This document shows, piece by piece, positions 1-7,570 of a stretch of DNA of 64,000 nucleotides. The stretch spans positions 1 to 64,000 of the forward strand of contig NZ_LMNX01000005.1 of assembly GCF_001423425.1 (NCBI RefSeq), written 5' to 3'. A program made the position numbers and the translations under genes. The DNA is from Rhizobium sp. Leaf306. GTDB taxonomy: Bacteria > Pseudomonadota > Alphaproteobacteria > Rhizobiales > Rhizobiaceae. Each line of letters opens with the position of its first letter. Within the stretch, counting starts at the first letter, position 1. Below the pieces are notes generated by a model. That model was not told the origin of the DNA and ran no database searches. It was given only the letters and a program-made list of their open reading frames with translations.

Positions 1-10
1 ATCATTATTG

Positions 11-46
11 AAAAACACCCGTAGCGAAAGCTGCGGGTGTTTTGCG
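11..46 (+). terminator. Intrinsic terminator of an upstream gene outside the window
   Basis: Bases 12-25 and 30-43 form a 14-bp stem (one G-U pair) closed by a GAAA tetraloop. The 3' arm ends in four T residues and the 5' arm begins with A residues, so it could act in either direction. No gene in the window ends just before it on the plus strand, so it most likely closes a transcript entering from the left. The interval 47-195 up to the terC stop shows no convincing gene. Confidence 0.8.
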
Positions 47-195
47 TTTGTGGCCTAACCGAAGCGCACTAACGACCGATACGGGTCTGCCAAAGACGGG
101 TGACGCAGGATGGGATCGGTTTGTTACCAGCGTTCCGGCTGTCTCGATTGATGCCTTGCAAGGCTGGGGCGTGTTGTGGCTAACAGTCCCGCCCC

Positions 196-1185
196 TTAGA
201 CCGTATTGCCGGCACGTGTATCGCGTGTCTTCACCAAGCTCCATATAACGCCCGAGGCGATGATCGCGAAGGTGATACCGAGCGAGAGTGAAGCGGGAAA
301 CTTTTCGAGACCCAGGAGGTCAGCGACGAAGATTTTCGAGCCGATGAAGATCAGCACGATTGCGAGCGCCGGCTTCAGATATCGAAAGCGATGGATCATC
401 GCGGCGAGTGCGAAATACAGTGCGCGCAGACCAAGGATCGCGAACACATTCGACGTGTAGACGATGAACGGATCGGTCGTGATCGCAAAGATCGCAGGGA
501 CAGAGTCGACCGCGAAGATCACGTCGGCGATTTCGACCATGACGAGCGCCATGAACAGCGGCGTCATGAACCAGACCAGTTTGCCGGTCGTGGGATGGGG
601 CTTCTTGACGAAGAAATCCTGACCGTGATGCTCTTCCGTGACGTTAAACCTGCGCCGCATGAAGCCGACAATGGGATTGTTGCCGATCTCGGGTTCCTTG
701 TCGCCGATCAACAGCATCTTGATGCCGGTGATGACGAGGAAGGCGGCAAAGAGATAGAGGACCCATGAAAAGTTCGAAACCAGCGTCGCGCCAAGTCCGA
801 TCATGATGGCGCGCAGAACGATCACACCCAGCACGCCCCAAAAGAGGACGCGGTGCTGGTATTTGCGCGGCACTGCGAAGAAAGAGAAGATGAGCGCGAT
901 CACGAAGACGTTGTCCAGCGCCAGCGTTTTCTCGACTACGAAGCCCGTTAGGTAGTTCATCCCCTGCTCACCGCCGAGCTGCCACCAGATCCAGCCGCCG
1001 AACGCAAGACCGAGCGCGATATACATCGAAGACAGGATCAGGCTCTCGCGGACACCAATCTCGCGGTTGTCGCGGTGAAGAACGCCGAGGTCCAGGGCAA
1101 GCAGGGTCGTCACGATCGAAAGGAAACCGAGCCACATCCAGACGGGCTTGCCGAGCCAGTCTGCAAAGAAGAATGCAAAGTCCAT
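196..1185 (-). CDS. TerC/Alx-family integral membrane protein
   Basis: A 329-residue polytopic membrane protein of the TerC/Alx family. The two acidic membrane motifs of the family are present: EKTLALDN at about residues 85-92 and EIADVIFAVDS at about 218-228, where Asp/Glu residues are thought to handle metal ions. Several family members (Alx, MeeF/MeeY type) are linked to Mn2+ export or metallation of exported proteins; tellurium resistance is the historical name only. The ATG at 1185 follows GGAG with 7-nt spacing, and that GGAG sits in the loop of a stem ending at the start codon. The gene has its own long structured leader and is divergent from the LysR gene. It shares a leader element with the YjbE-type gene at 50345. 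Family assignment is firm; the transported ion is inferred. Confidence 0.93.
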   Translation of the reverse strand: MDFAFFFADWLGKPVWMWLGFLSIVTTLLALDLGVLHRDNREIGVRESLILSSMYIALGLAFGGWIWWQLGGEQGMNYLTGFVVEKTLALDNVFVIALIFSFFAVPRKYQHRVLFWGVLGVIVLRAIMIGLGATLVSNFSWVLYLFAAFLVITGIKMLLIGDKEPEIGNNPIVGFMRRRFNVTEEHHGQDFFVKKPHPTTGKLVWFMTPLFMALVMVEIADVIFAVDSVPAIFAITTDPFIVYTSNVFAILGLRALYFALAAMIHRFRYLKPALAIVLIFIGSKIFVADLLGLEKFPASLSLGITFAIIASGVIWSLVKTRDTRAGNTV

Positions 1186-1210
1186 GTGAACACTCCAGCC
1201 GGTCGTTCAC
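1186..1210 (-). promoter_or_regulatory. Stem-loop holding the terC ribosome binding site
   Basis: On the minus strand GTGAAC and GTTCAC pair around a 13-nt loop that contains the Shine-Dalgarno GGAG, and the 3' arm abuts the ATG. Exposure of the ribosome binding site would depend on this stem, which makes it a plausible expression platform for the structured leader upstream. Confidence 0.55.
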
Positions 1211-1222
1211 GGTGGATGCGGC

Positions 1223-1270
1223 GTCCGACATCGCGAGAGGACCGGCAGCTCTCGCCAGAGGGGCCCGGAC
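1223..1270 (-). promoter_or_regulatory. Shared TerC leader RNA element, copy A
   Basis: On the minus strand CCGGGCCCCTCTGGC is followed by a 7-bp stem (GCGAGAG/CTCTCGC, 9-nt loop) and then GATGTCGGAC. Outer bases GTCCG and CGGAC can close a basal stem. The two flanking blocks are identical, base for base, to those before the YjbE-type gene (50151-50200), while the hairpin between them differs in sequence but still pairs. It lies 38 nt before the terC start codon. It looks like a cis-acting RNA; the ligand is unknown. Confidence 0.75.
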
Positions 1271-1287
1271 AGGGGCACAAGGAGTAA

Positions 1288-1408
1288 ACCGCGGGCGCAG
1301 GACCCGCGGTAGCAGATGGAACTGGATCGTGATCAAGAGGGCTTGCGCGTTTCAGTCGGAGCGCCGCGATGGCCTTTCGAGGTCGAAGCCAGTTCCATCT
1401 TCGACCTC
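1288..1408 (-). promoter_or_regulatory. Mutually exclusive stems in the terC leader
   Basis: Stem 1 pairs GAGGTCGAAG (1379-1388) with CTTCGACCTC (1399-1408). Its loop plus two stem bases (1389-1400) is a perfect 12-nt complement of 1314-1325, so a long-range helix or loop pseudoknot competes with stem 1. A second GC-rich stem at 1288-1310 follows immediately on the minus strand and is succeeded by TTTACT, weakly terminator-like. This arrangement resembles an attenuator or riboswitch, but no transcript start is known. Confidence 0.5.
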
Positions 1409-1476
1409 CTCTTTGATCAAAGACTGATCTGGCGATCCCATCGTCATTGCGCCAATTGATTGTTGAAATCGTCTCG

Positions 1477-1491
1477 ATAGTGATCGACTAT
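1477..1491 (+). promoter_or_regulatory. ATAG-N7-CTAT dyad, probable LysR-type autoregulatory site
   Basis: ATAGT-GATCG-ACTAT is a perfect inverted repeat with the ATAG-N7-CTAT spacing of an OxyR half-dyad and the T-N11-A pattern of LysR-type sites. It ends on the first base of the TTG at 1491, so a regulator bound here would cover the start region of the divergent LysR gene. This favours the ATG at 1497 as the real start or autorepression by occlusion. Confidence 0.5.
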
Positions 1492-2408
1492 TGAGCATGC
1501 CGTTTCGCCCCAGTCTTCGCCAACTCGAATACGTCGTCGCGCTTGCTGAATGCGGTCATTTCGGAAAGGCCGCGAAGCAATGCCATGTCTCGCAACCAAC
1601 ACTCTCCGTCCAAGTGGGGATCGTGGAAGAAAATCTGGGCGTCCAGCTGTTCGAGCGGACGTCGACGACGGTTCTCCTCACGCCGGTCGGGGAACGTTTT
1701 GTGCATGGTGCCCGCGTGGCGCTTGCCGCAGTGGGCGATCTGCTCGAGACCGTCGCAAAGCACAGCGCAGCGCTTGGCGGCGTCATCAGGCTGGGCACGC
1801 CGCCGACTTTCGGGCCGTATTTCCTGCCCAGGTTCCTACCGTCCCTGCATAAACAATACCCCGATCTGAAGATCTACATCGTCGAAGATCGTCCTGCGGC
1901 GATCGAAACCGCTGTTGCGGAAGGAACGCTCGACTGTGGCCTCGGCCCCTTGTTCGGCGAGCGGTCCCTGATGTTCGTGCCGATCGGCAGGGAGCGGCTG
2001 CTGCTGGGCGTTCCCGCTAATCATCGGCTTGCAAAACGTCGGGCTGTCTCCGTTCAAGAGCTGAAAGGCGAGCGCCTGCTGGCGCTTGGAAGCGGACACC
2101 AGTTGCTCGAGAGCGTTCAGCGACTGGCGAAGGCGTCCGGCGCGACTGTCATTGACGACTATGCCGGTACCAGCCTGGACGCGATCCGACAAATGGTGTC
2201 GATCGGCATGGGCTGCTCGCTGTTTCCCGAACTCTACGCGCAGGCGGAGTTCCGCAACGCAGAGGACGTTCATCTTCTGGAACTCGAGGGCTGGAGTGAG
2301 ACCCGTCAGGTCGGCGTCTGTTTCAGGTCAACCAGCGGCCGGGTGGCGCATTTTCAGGAACTTGCCAGAAGGGCGACAGATGCTGCATTGGAGCTCGGGA
2401 TCGGCTGA
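1491..2408 (+). CDS. LysR-family transcriptional regulator, OxyR-like without the redox cysteine
   Basis: A 305-residue LysR-type regulator with an N-terminal winged helix-turn-helix (about residues 7-66, core FGKAAKQCHVSQPTLS) and a periplasmic-binding-like effector domain (about 95-300). The overall pattern, including LPRFLPSLHKQYP and SLDAIRQMVSIGMG, is that of OxyR. However, the position corresponding to the peroxide-sensing Cys199 (GHC in OxyR) reads GHQ (about residues 202-204), and no second cysteine follows at the usual distance; Cys242 in GMGCSLFP is elsewhere. Classical disulfide peroxide sensing is therefore unlikely and a small-molecule ligand is possible. The start is TTG at 1491, or ATG at 1497 two codons later; neither has a clear Shine-Dalgarno. 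It is divergent from terC. Confidence 0.88.
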   Translation: MSMPFRPSLRQLEYVVALAECGHFGKAAKQCHVSQPTLSVQVGIVEENLGVQLFERTSTTVLLTPVGERFVHGARVALAAVGDLLETVAKHSAALGGVIRLGTPPTFGPYFLPRFLPSLHKQYPDLKIYIVEDRPAAIETAVAEGTLDCGLGPLFGERSLMFVPIGRERLLLGVPANHRLAKRRAVSVQELKGERLLALGSGHQLLESVQRLAKASGATVIDDYAGTSLDAIRQMVSIGMGCSLFPELYAQAEFRNAEDVHLLELEGWSETRQVGVCFRSTSGRVAHFQELARRATDAALELGIG

Positions 2409-2478
2409 CCCGCCGGCGGTCCTTTCTGCTCAGCAAGTCATTCTATTGGCCGCGAACCTTTCAGCAGCCAGTTTAAGC

Positions 2479-3501
2479 TCAGGCGGAACTGCGCGCGACC
2501 AGTCGGCACTCCACCTTCAGCTGGTCGTGATTGCTGGTCAGCCCGCCAGCCATATCGGAAAGCAGCTCGACGGCCATCACGCCCATCTCGAACATCGGGA
2601 GATGGAAGGTTGTCAGCGGCGGCATCGTGAACTGGGCAATGTCTCTGTTGTCGAAGCCGACGACGGAGACATCCTCCGGGACAGACTTGCCGAGTTCGTT
2701 CAGCGCTTCGATACAGCCGAGCGCCATGAGGTCGTTCGCGCAGAATATCCCGTCCGGGGGATCCTTCAGCTTCATCAGCGCATGCGTCTTTTCGTATCCG
2801 GACGGCGGTTCCCAGTTGCCATAGTGCACGAGGTCGGGGTCGTAGGAGAGATCGTTGCTGGCAAGAGCCTGCTTGTACCCGCGCAAGCGGTCGCGCGGAT
2901 TGTCGAGACCTTCCTGGCCGTTGATCAGGGCTATCCGCTTGCGCCCGGCGCTGATCAGCCGTTCCGTCGCCGCCCGGCCGCCGGCGACGTCTCCCGGCAG
3001 GATAGAGGGAAGCCGACGCTCTTGATCGTAGCAGTTGACCAGCACCGAGGGGACCTTCAGAAGCGGTTCTGGCGGATCGATCTTGCGGGTCAAAATAGTG
3101 CCGAAAATGTAGCCGATAAGTGCCTGTCCGTCACAGATCGAAAAGATGCCGCCATCCGGGTCCTCGCCTTTGCGGAAGACGCCAAGTGTGACGATAATCC
3201 CGAGTTCGAGTGCCTTTTCGCGGGCACCTTCGTAGGCAAGGGCCATCCATGGATCGGTGGTCAGTTCGTCGACGGCAAAAACGATTACCTTGTTGGCGGG
3301 CGCACTGCCGGGTCCGGAACTGGCTGATGACTTGTTCGCGAGACGATAGCCCAACTGATCCGCCGCGCCGAAGACCCGCTTGCGGGTGGCTTCGGTGAAC
3401 CGGGCGCCGGAACTGCCATTGAGAATGAGGGAAACGGTCGCCTGAGATACGCCTGCCAGCGCGGCCACGTCCATCATCGTCGGTTTCAAGGCATTCTCCA
3501 T
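2479..3501 (-). CDS. LacI-family transcriptional regulator
   Basis: A 340-residue LacI/GalR-type repressor. The N-terminus carries the LacI helix-turn-helix (MDVAALAGVSQATVSLILNG, residues about 10-29), then a hinge and a sugar-binding-like core (about 75-335) with NDLMALGCIEAL and SVVGFDNRDIA, typical of the family. An open frame extends about 97 codons further upstream but overlaps the permease gene and has no family similarity, so I place the start at ATG 3501 (a GTG three codons earlier is possible). It is the last gene of a minus-strand ATPase-permease-repressor unit and probably controls the divergent promoter region at 5280-5426 in response to the imported sugar or a derivative. Confidence 0.9.
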   Translation of the reverse strand: MENALKPTMMDVAALAGVSQATVSLILNGSSGARFTEATRKRVFGAADQLGYRLANKSSASSGPGSAPANKVIVFAVDELTTDPWMALAYEGAREKALELGIIVTLGVFRKGEDPDGGIFSICDGQALIGYIFGTILTRKIDPPEPLLKVPSVLVNCYDQERRLPSILPGDVAGGRAATERLISAGRKRIALINGQEGLDNPRDRLRGYKQALASNDLSYDPDLVHYGNWEPPSGYEKTHALMKLKDPPDGIFCANDLMALGCIEALNELGKSVPEDVSVVGFDNRDIAQFTMPPLTTFHLPMFEMGVMAVELLSDMAGGLTSNHDQLKVECRLVARSSA

Positions 3502-3536
3502 GTCGGACACCGTGGTTTCCGGGGTATGGTGCCGTG

Positions 3537-4526
3537 TCAGGATCGAAAGTGCCGGACACGGTCGAAGGCTACGGCAACCACAATGAAGGTACCTATGAAC
3601 ATTCCTTGCCAGAATGTCGAGATGCCGAGCAGGATCAGAGAGTTGCGAATAACTTCTATCAACAGTGCTCCAACGACGGCACCGAGCGCACTGCCTTCGC
3701 CACCGGCCAGATTGGCACCACCGATGACGGCCGCGGCAATCACCGTCAGCTCCATGCCTTGGCCGAGATTGGTGGTCACGCTGCCGAGCCATCCAGCCAT
3801 CAGAACGCCGGCGAGCCCGGCGGTGAGAGCCGACACGCCATAGATACTCACCTTCATGCGCCGCACGGGGATGCCGGTCAGGATGGCGGCGTTCTCATTG
3901 CTGCCGATCGCAAGCAGATGCTGCCCCCATCGGGTCCACCTGAAGACCAGCGACATTACAAGGGCTAGTGCAGCGAGGACGTAAAGAGGGTGGGGTATGC
4001 CCAGCGTCGAGCCGCCGCCGACCCAGATCAACAGGTCGTGGTCGGGGCCGAAATTCCAGATCATCTTGTTGTCCGACAGGACCATGGCCAGGGACCGAGC
4101 GGCCGAAAGAGTGCCCAAGGTGACGACGAAGGGTGGCATTCCGGCATAGGCGACAAGCACGCCGTTCAGTACGCCCACAAGGAGGGCTGCAAGCAGCGCA
4201 AGAGGAAAGGCGAGGAGGAAGGGCATGCCACCTTCCATGGTGACGCTGATCACCATGGCACTCAACACGACGGTTGAGCCCACCGACAGATCGATGCCGC
4301 CCGAGGCGATTACGGTCGTCATTCCGATCGCGATGATGCCGACGAAGGCGAAGTTGCGCGCAACATTGAAGAGATTGCGCTCCGTTGCAAAGCTGTCCGT
4401 TAGAATGCTGAGCGCGAGGCAGGCAAGGACCGCAGCGATAAAGACCCAGAACAGCTGCCGGCTCGATACGCGTGAGATCCAGCTTCGATGCTCGCTGCGG
4501 GCAATCACGTCATCCAATGTGGTCAT
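3537..4526 (-). CDS. Sugar ABC transporter permease (CUT2/RbsC family)
   Basis: A 329-residue inner-membrane permease of the BPD_transp_2/RbsC family. The family hallmark after the third membrane helix is present (IGMTTVIASGGIDLSVGS, about residues 62-79), and the cytoplasmic ATPase-contact region near TGIPVRRMKVSIYG is visible. It lies 12 bp after the upstream ATPase gene and 35 bp before the LacI gene, so the three form one unit. No binding protein is encoded in this unit; one of the two tandem binding proteins in the divergent operon (6452 or 7571) may serve it. The substrate cannot be read from the sequence. Confidence 0.92.
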   Translation of the reverse strand: MTTLDDVIARSEHRSWISRVSSRQLFWVFIAAVLACLALSILTDSFATERNLFNVARNFAFVGIIAIGMTTVIASGGIDLSVGSTVVLSAMVISVTMEGGMPFLLAFPLALLAALLVGVLNGVLVAYAGMPPFVVTLGTLSAARSLAMVLSDNKMIWNFGPDHDLLIWVGGGSTLGIPHPLYVLAALALVMSLVFRWTRWGQHLLAIGSNENAAILTGIPVRRMKVSIYGVSALTAGLAGVLMAGWLGSVTTNLGQGMELTVIAAAVIGGANLAGGEGSALGAVVGALLIEVIRNSLILLGISTFWQGMFIGTFIVVAVAFDRVRHFRS

Positions 4527-4538
4527 GGCGATCTCCTT

Positions 4539-5279
4539 TCAAGCGGCTTCGATGGCGCCGGTGATCAATCCTGTCACTTCTTCGGGCGACGACTGATCGG
4601 CGCGTTTGCTGGCGACGAGTTCGCCGCGCCGCAAAACCGCAATCTTGTCCGAAACACCGAAGACGTCGGGCATGCGGTGGCTGATGAGAATGACACTGAT
4701 GCCGTGATCACGCAGCCTGCGAATGACATCGAGAACCTCGGCCACCTGGCGGACGGAGATTGCAGCGGTCGGCTCGTCCATGATGACGATCTTGGGCTCG
4801 GACAGCAGCGTGCGGGCGATCGCAACCGCCTGGCGCTGGCCACCGGACATGCGGCGCACCAAATCGCGTGGTCTCGTTTCCGATTTGAGTTGCCGGAACA
4901 GCTCCGCTGCGACGCGGTTCATCTTGGCATAGTCGATGTAGCGCAGCGGCCCGAGGCTGCGCATGGTCTCTCGCCCCAGGAAGACATTGGAGGCAGCCGA
5001 GAGATTGTCGCACAGCGCAAGGTCCTGATAGACGACCTCGATGCCGTGTCGCTGTGCGTCGCGTGGGTTGTGAAAGGTCACCGGTTGGTCATCGACGCGG
5101 ATCTCTCCTGTCGATGGTGGGAAGTTGCCGGCGATAATTTTGACAAGCGTCGTCTTGCCGGCGCCGTTGTCCCCCATCAGTCCCAGAACCTCCCCTGGTT
5201 CGACGGTGACACTGACATGCGACAGCGCGTGTATTGCGCCGTAACTCTTTGAAATTGAATGCAATGAAAGCCGTGACAC
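4539..5279 (-). CDS. Single-domain sugar ABC transporter ATPase (CUT2, FrcA-like)
   Basis: A 246-residue ATPase with one nucleotide-binding domain: Walker A GDNGAGKTT (about 37-45), signature MSGGQRQAVAIA, Walker B IVIMDEPTAA and the switch histidine in ILISHRM. Most CUT2 importers use a fused two-domain ATPase of about 500 residues; single-domain versions such as FrcA of the S. meliloti fructose system are known in rhizobia. I chose the GTG at 5279, preceded by a purine-rich GGGAGGGCGGAGC tract, because the longer reading frame adds about 36 residues with no family similarity. It is the first gene of the minus-strand unit. Confidence 0.88.
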   Translation of the reverse strand: MSRLSLHSISKSYGAIHALSHVSVTVEPGEVLGLMGDNGAGKTTLVKIIAGNFPPSTGEIRVDDQPVTFHNPRDAQRHGIEVVYQDLALCDNLSAASNVFLGRETMRSLGPLRYIDYAKMNRVAAELFRQLKSETRPRDLVRRMSGGQRQAVAIARTLLSEPKIVIMDEPTAAISVRQVAEVLDVIRRLRDHGISVILISHRMPDVFGVSDKIAVLRRGELVASKRADQSSPEEVTGLITGAIEAA

Positions 5280-5369
5280 GCTCCGCCCTCCCTCGGCTGA
5301 TCCCACGATGGCATTCTGTCGGCACCATAGCCTGCACGTTGCCCGCCCGTAAACAGGTATCAATAATGC

Positions 5370-5397
5370 TTGACTTAATATTATAACCAAATATTAA
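5370..5397. promoter_or_regulatory. Divergent promoter with a long AT-rich inverted repeat, likely operator
   Basis: TTAATATT (5375-5382) and AATATTAA (5390-5397) form a perfect 8-bp inverted repeat with a 7-bp spacer. It overlaps a TTGACT hexamer (5370-5375) and a TATTAA hexamer (5392-5397) spaced 16 bp apart, a plausible plus-strand promoter for the epimerase operon. Its place between two oppositely oriented sugar transport units makes it the best candidate site for the LacI-family repressor, though it lacks the CG centre usual for that family. Confidence 0.5.
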
Positions 5398-5429
5398 TTA
5401 TTCAACCTGAAAGCGAAAAGGGGGCGGTG

Positions 5430-6410
5430 ATGCGGTTGCTCGTGACGGGCGCCGCCGGAAAGGTGGGCCAAGCCTTCCTTCCCGCCTTCCTTTCCAATCC
5501 GCGCTTTGCGAAATGGAATGTCGTCGCGCTCTGCAACAACCGGGCCCTGGAACCCGGTCCCCGTGTCTCCGTCGTGAAGGGGTCCATGGCAGATCCGCAG
5601 ATTGTCGGGAAGGCGCTCGAAGGTGTGACGCATGTGCTGCACCTGGCTGCCGTGAAAGAGACGCCCGATCAGGCCATCGATGTTGCTCTCAAGGGGCTCT
5701 ACCTCCTGCTGGAGGGTTTCAGCCGTTCGGCTGCGAAACAGCAGTTCATGCTGCTGAGCGGTGATTGTGTCGTTGGGCACATTTTTCATGGTTACAGCGC
5801 ACCGATCACGGAGCAGTCGCCGAGGCGAGCCTATCGCGGTGTCTATGCCCTGACCAAGGTGCTGGAAGAGACCATGGTGGAACAGTTCGGGATCCAAGAG
5901 GGTCTCAACTGGACCACGCTTCGCGCTCCGTGGATCATGGAAAAGGACGACTTCCGCTACGCAATGGAGGTCGGTCCTGATCAGTTCGGCGGGCCGCCGT
6001 GGTCGGCTATGATGGGAGCGGATGATCTCGACGCGCTCAGGAAGAACCGGGCCGTACCTGCCATGCGGGATGGTCGCGGCGCCTATCTCAAGCGCAGCTT
6101 TCTTCATGTCGATGATCTCGTCAACGCGATGATCGCCGCGCTGGACAATCCGGCCGCGTATGGAGAGCTGTTCAACGTCGCCATGGACCAGCCGGTCGAC
6201 TACGGCGCGCTGGCCGATATCCTGGAGGCTTCCGGCGATCGGCAGCGCCGCGACATCCCGACACCGTTTCACAGCAACTGGCTCGACAATTCAAAGGCCC
6301 GGATGGTTCTCGGCTGGCAACCGGAAATCGATGTTGAAGGACTTGTCGAGCATGCCTGGAGCTACAGGCGTTCAGAAAATGATCCGCGCATCATTTGGTA
6401 TCCCGGCTGA
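5430..6410 (+). CDS. NAD(P)-dependent epimerase/dehydratase (extended SDR)
   Basis: A 326-residue extended short-chain dehydrogenase. The Rossmann glycine motif TGAAGKVG lies at about residues 6-13 and the catalytic YxxxK as YALTK at about residues 144-148, with LLSGD supplying the upstream serine strand. Sugar nucleotide epimerases and uronate or aldose dehydrogenases share this fold, so the reaction is unresolved. I use ATG 5430; a GTG one codon earlier is equally compatible with the AAGGGGG ribosome binding site. As first gene of the epimerase-binding protein-ATPase-permease operon it probably acts on the imported sugar. Confidence 0.85.
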   Translation: MRLLVTGAAGKVGQAFLPAFLSNPRFAKWNVVALCNNRALEPGPRVSVVKGSMADPQIVGKALEGVTHVLHLAAVKETPDQAIDVALKGLYLLLEGFSRSAAKQQFMLLSGDCVVGHIFHGYSAPITEQSPRRAYRGVYALTKVLEETMVEQFGIQEGLNWTTLRAPWIMEKDDFRYAMEVGPDQFGGPPWSAMMGADDLDALRKNRAVPAMRDGRGAYLKRSFLHVDDLVNAMIAALDNPAAYGELFNVAMDQPVDYGALADILEASGDRQRRDIPTPFHSNWLDNSKARMVLGWQPEIDVEGLVEHAWSYRRSENDPRIIWYPG

Positions 6411-6451
6411 GCAGGAGGGTTTCGCCGGCGATTTAGAGGAGGAGAAAGGCA

Positions 6452-7444
6452 ATGAAAACAAGATATTTGGCATTCACTGCAATACCTATTCTCATGTTGC
6501 TGGCCGGCGAGAGCGCTGCGGAGAGCAAAAAGACACTCGCCATCGTCGTCAAAGGGCTCGACAATCCGTTCTTCGAACAGATCAATCTGGGCTGCAAGAA
6601 GTGGCTGTCGGAAAATCCGAAGAGCGAATACGAGTGCCTCTATACGGGACCGGCCTCTTCGGCCGACGAAGCGGGTGAGGTCCAGATTGTCGACGATCTG
6701 CTGACGCGCGGTGTTGCAGCGATTGCAATCTCGCCGTCGAACGCGCCGGCCATGGCGAACCGCGTGCGCCAAATCGCGCCGCAAATTCCCGTCATGACCG
6801 TCGATGCGGATTTCCTCGAGAAAGACCATGATCTGCGCAAGACCTATCTCGGCACCGACAATTATCTGATGGGTGTGAAGATGGCCGAGCAGACGAAGAA
6901 GCTGAAGGCGAAGGGTGGCACGGTGTGTCTGCAACTCGGCAATGTTGGTGCCGCCAACATCAATGCGCGTGCCCAGGGTTTCCGTGACACGATTGCGGGA
7001 GCCAAGGACGTGAAGCGGCTGAGCGGACAGAACGGCTGGACTGAAATCGAGGGATGCCCCGTCTATACCAACGACCAGGCGGACCTCGCCAATCAGCAGA
7101 TGTCGGATGTCTTTACAGCCCATCCCAAGCTTGATGCCTTCATCCTGATCGGCGGGTGGGCACAGTTCGCGCCACAGGCCTATACCCAGGTCACCGACCA
7201 GGTCATGAGCAAGCTGAAGTCGAAGGAACTGGTGATCGTGGCGGGGGATACGCTGCCACCGCAGACCCAAGCCTTTCGTGAGGGCCGCAGCCATGCGCAG
7301 GTCGGTCAGCGGCCCTTCGAGATGGGCTACAAGGCACCCGACGTGATGATCAAGCTGATCAAAGGCGAGAAGGTGGATGATCCGCTGTTTACCGGCCTCG
7401 ACATCTGCAACGCCGAAGATCCCGGCTTCTGCAAGACCAACTGA
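6452..7444 (+). CDS. Periplasmic sugar-binding protein (CUT2), first of a tandem pair
   Basis: A 330-residue secreted binding protein of the Peripla_BP_4 (ribose-binding-like) family. The N-terminus is a signal peptide with cleavage near residue 24 (ESAAES). The mature start, TLAIVVKGLDNPFF, is the canonical first strand and loop of the family. Cysteines at about residues 49, 57, 153 and the C-terminus could form disulfides. GAGGAGAAAGGCA gives a strong ribosome binding site. It is followed 126 bp later by a second, only distantly similar binding protein; only one of the two is needed for the ATPase and permease downstream. Substrate unknown. Confidence 0.9.
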   Translation: MKTRYLAFTAIPILMLLAGESAAESKKTLAIVVKGLDNPFFEQINLGCKKWLSENPKSEYECLYTGPASSADEAGEVQIVDDLLTRGVAAIAISPSNAPAMANRVRQIAPQIPVMTVDADFLEKDHDLRKTYLGTDNYLMGVKMAEQTKKLKAKGGTVCLQLGNVGAANINARAQGFRDTIAGAKDVKRLSGQNGWTEIEGCPVYTNDQADLANQQMSDVFTAHPKLDAFILIGGWAQFAPQAYTQVTDQVMSKLKSKELVIVAGDTLPPQTQAFREGRSHAQVGQRPFEMGYKAPDVMIKLIKGEKVDDPLFTGLDICNAEDPGFCKTN

Positions 7445-7570
7445 CGGCGCCGTGGCGCCCATGGCGCAGACGCTGAAACGGACCCGATAACCGGGCTGAG
7501 GCTTTGCATCGCTCGGTTGTCGCCCTTCAACCTAGAGCAGCCCTGGAGGAGTGGGTTGCGGGAGGACAAG

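Larger units (their letters stand above)
1186..1490. other. Intergenic region with the structured terC leader and LysR promoter side
   Basis: This 305-bp divergent gap holds no gene. Read on the minus strand towards terC it contains, in order: a 12-bp palindrome CTTTGATCAAAG (1411-1422); a 10-bp stem with a 10-nt loop (1379-1408); a tract at 1314-1325 perfectly complementary to that loop (1389-1400, 12 nt); a GC stem ACCGCGGG/CCCGCGGT (1288-1310); the element shared with the second TerC gene (1223-1270); and the RBS stem (1186-1210). The LysR-side dyad is at 1477-1491. Confidence 0.7.

Noticed and set aside
1186..1490. Canonical yybP-ykoY manganese riboswitch before terC
   Set aside because: I looked for the GGGGAGTAG core and conserved loops on the minus strand and did not find them, so the shared element is reported as unassigned rather than under this name.
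2086..3327. A 413-codon plus-strand open frame spanning the LysR end and the LacI gene
   Set aside because: It starts out of frame inside the LysR gene and runs antisense through the LacI gene, whose protein features are unmistakable.
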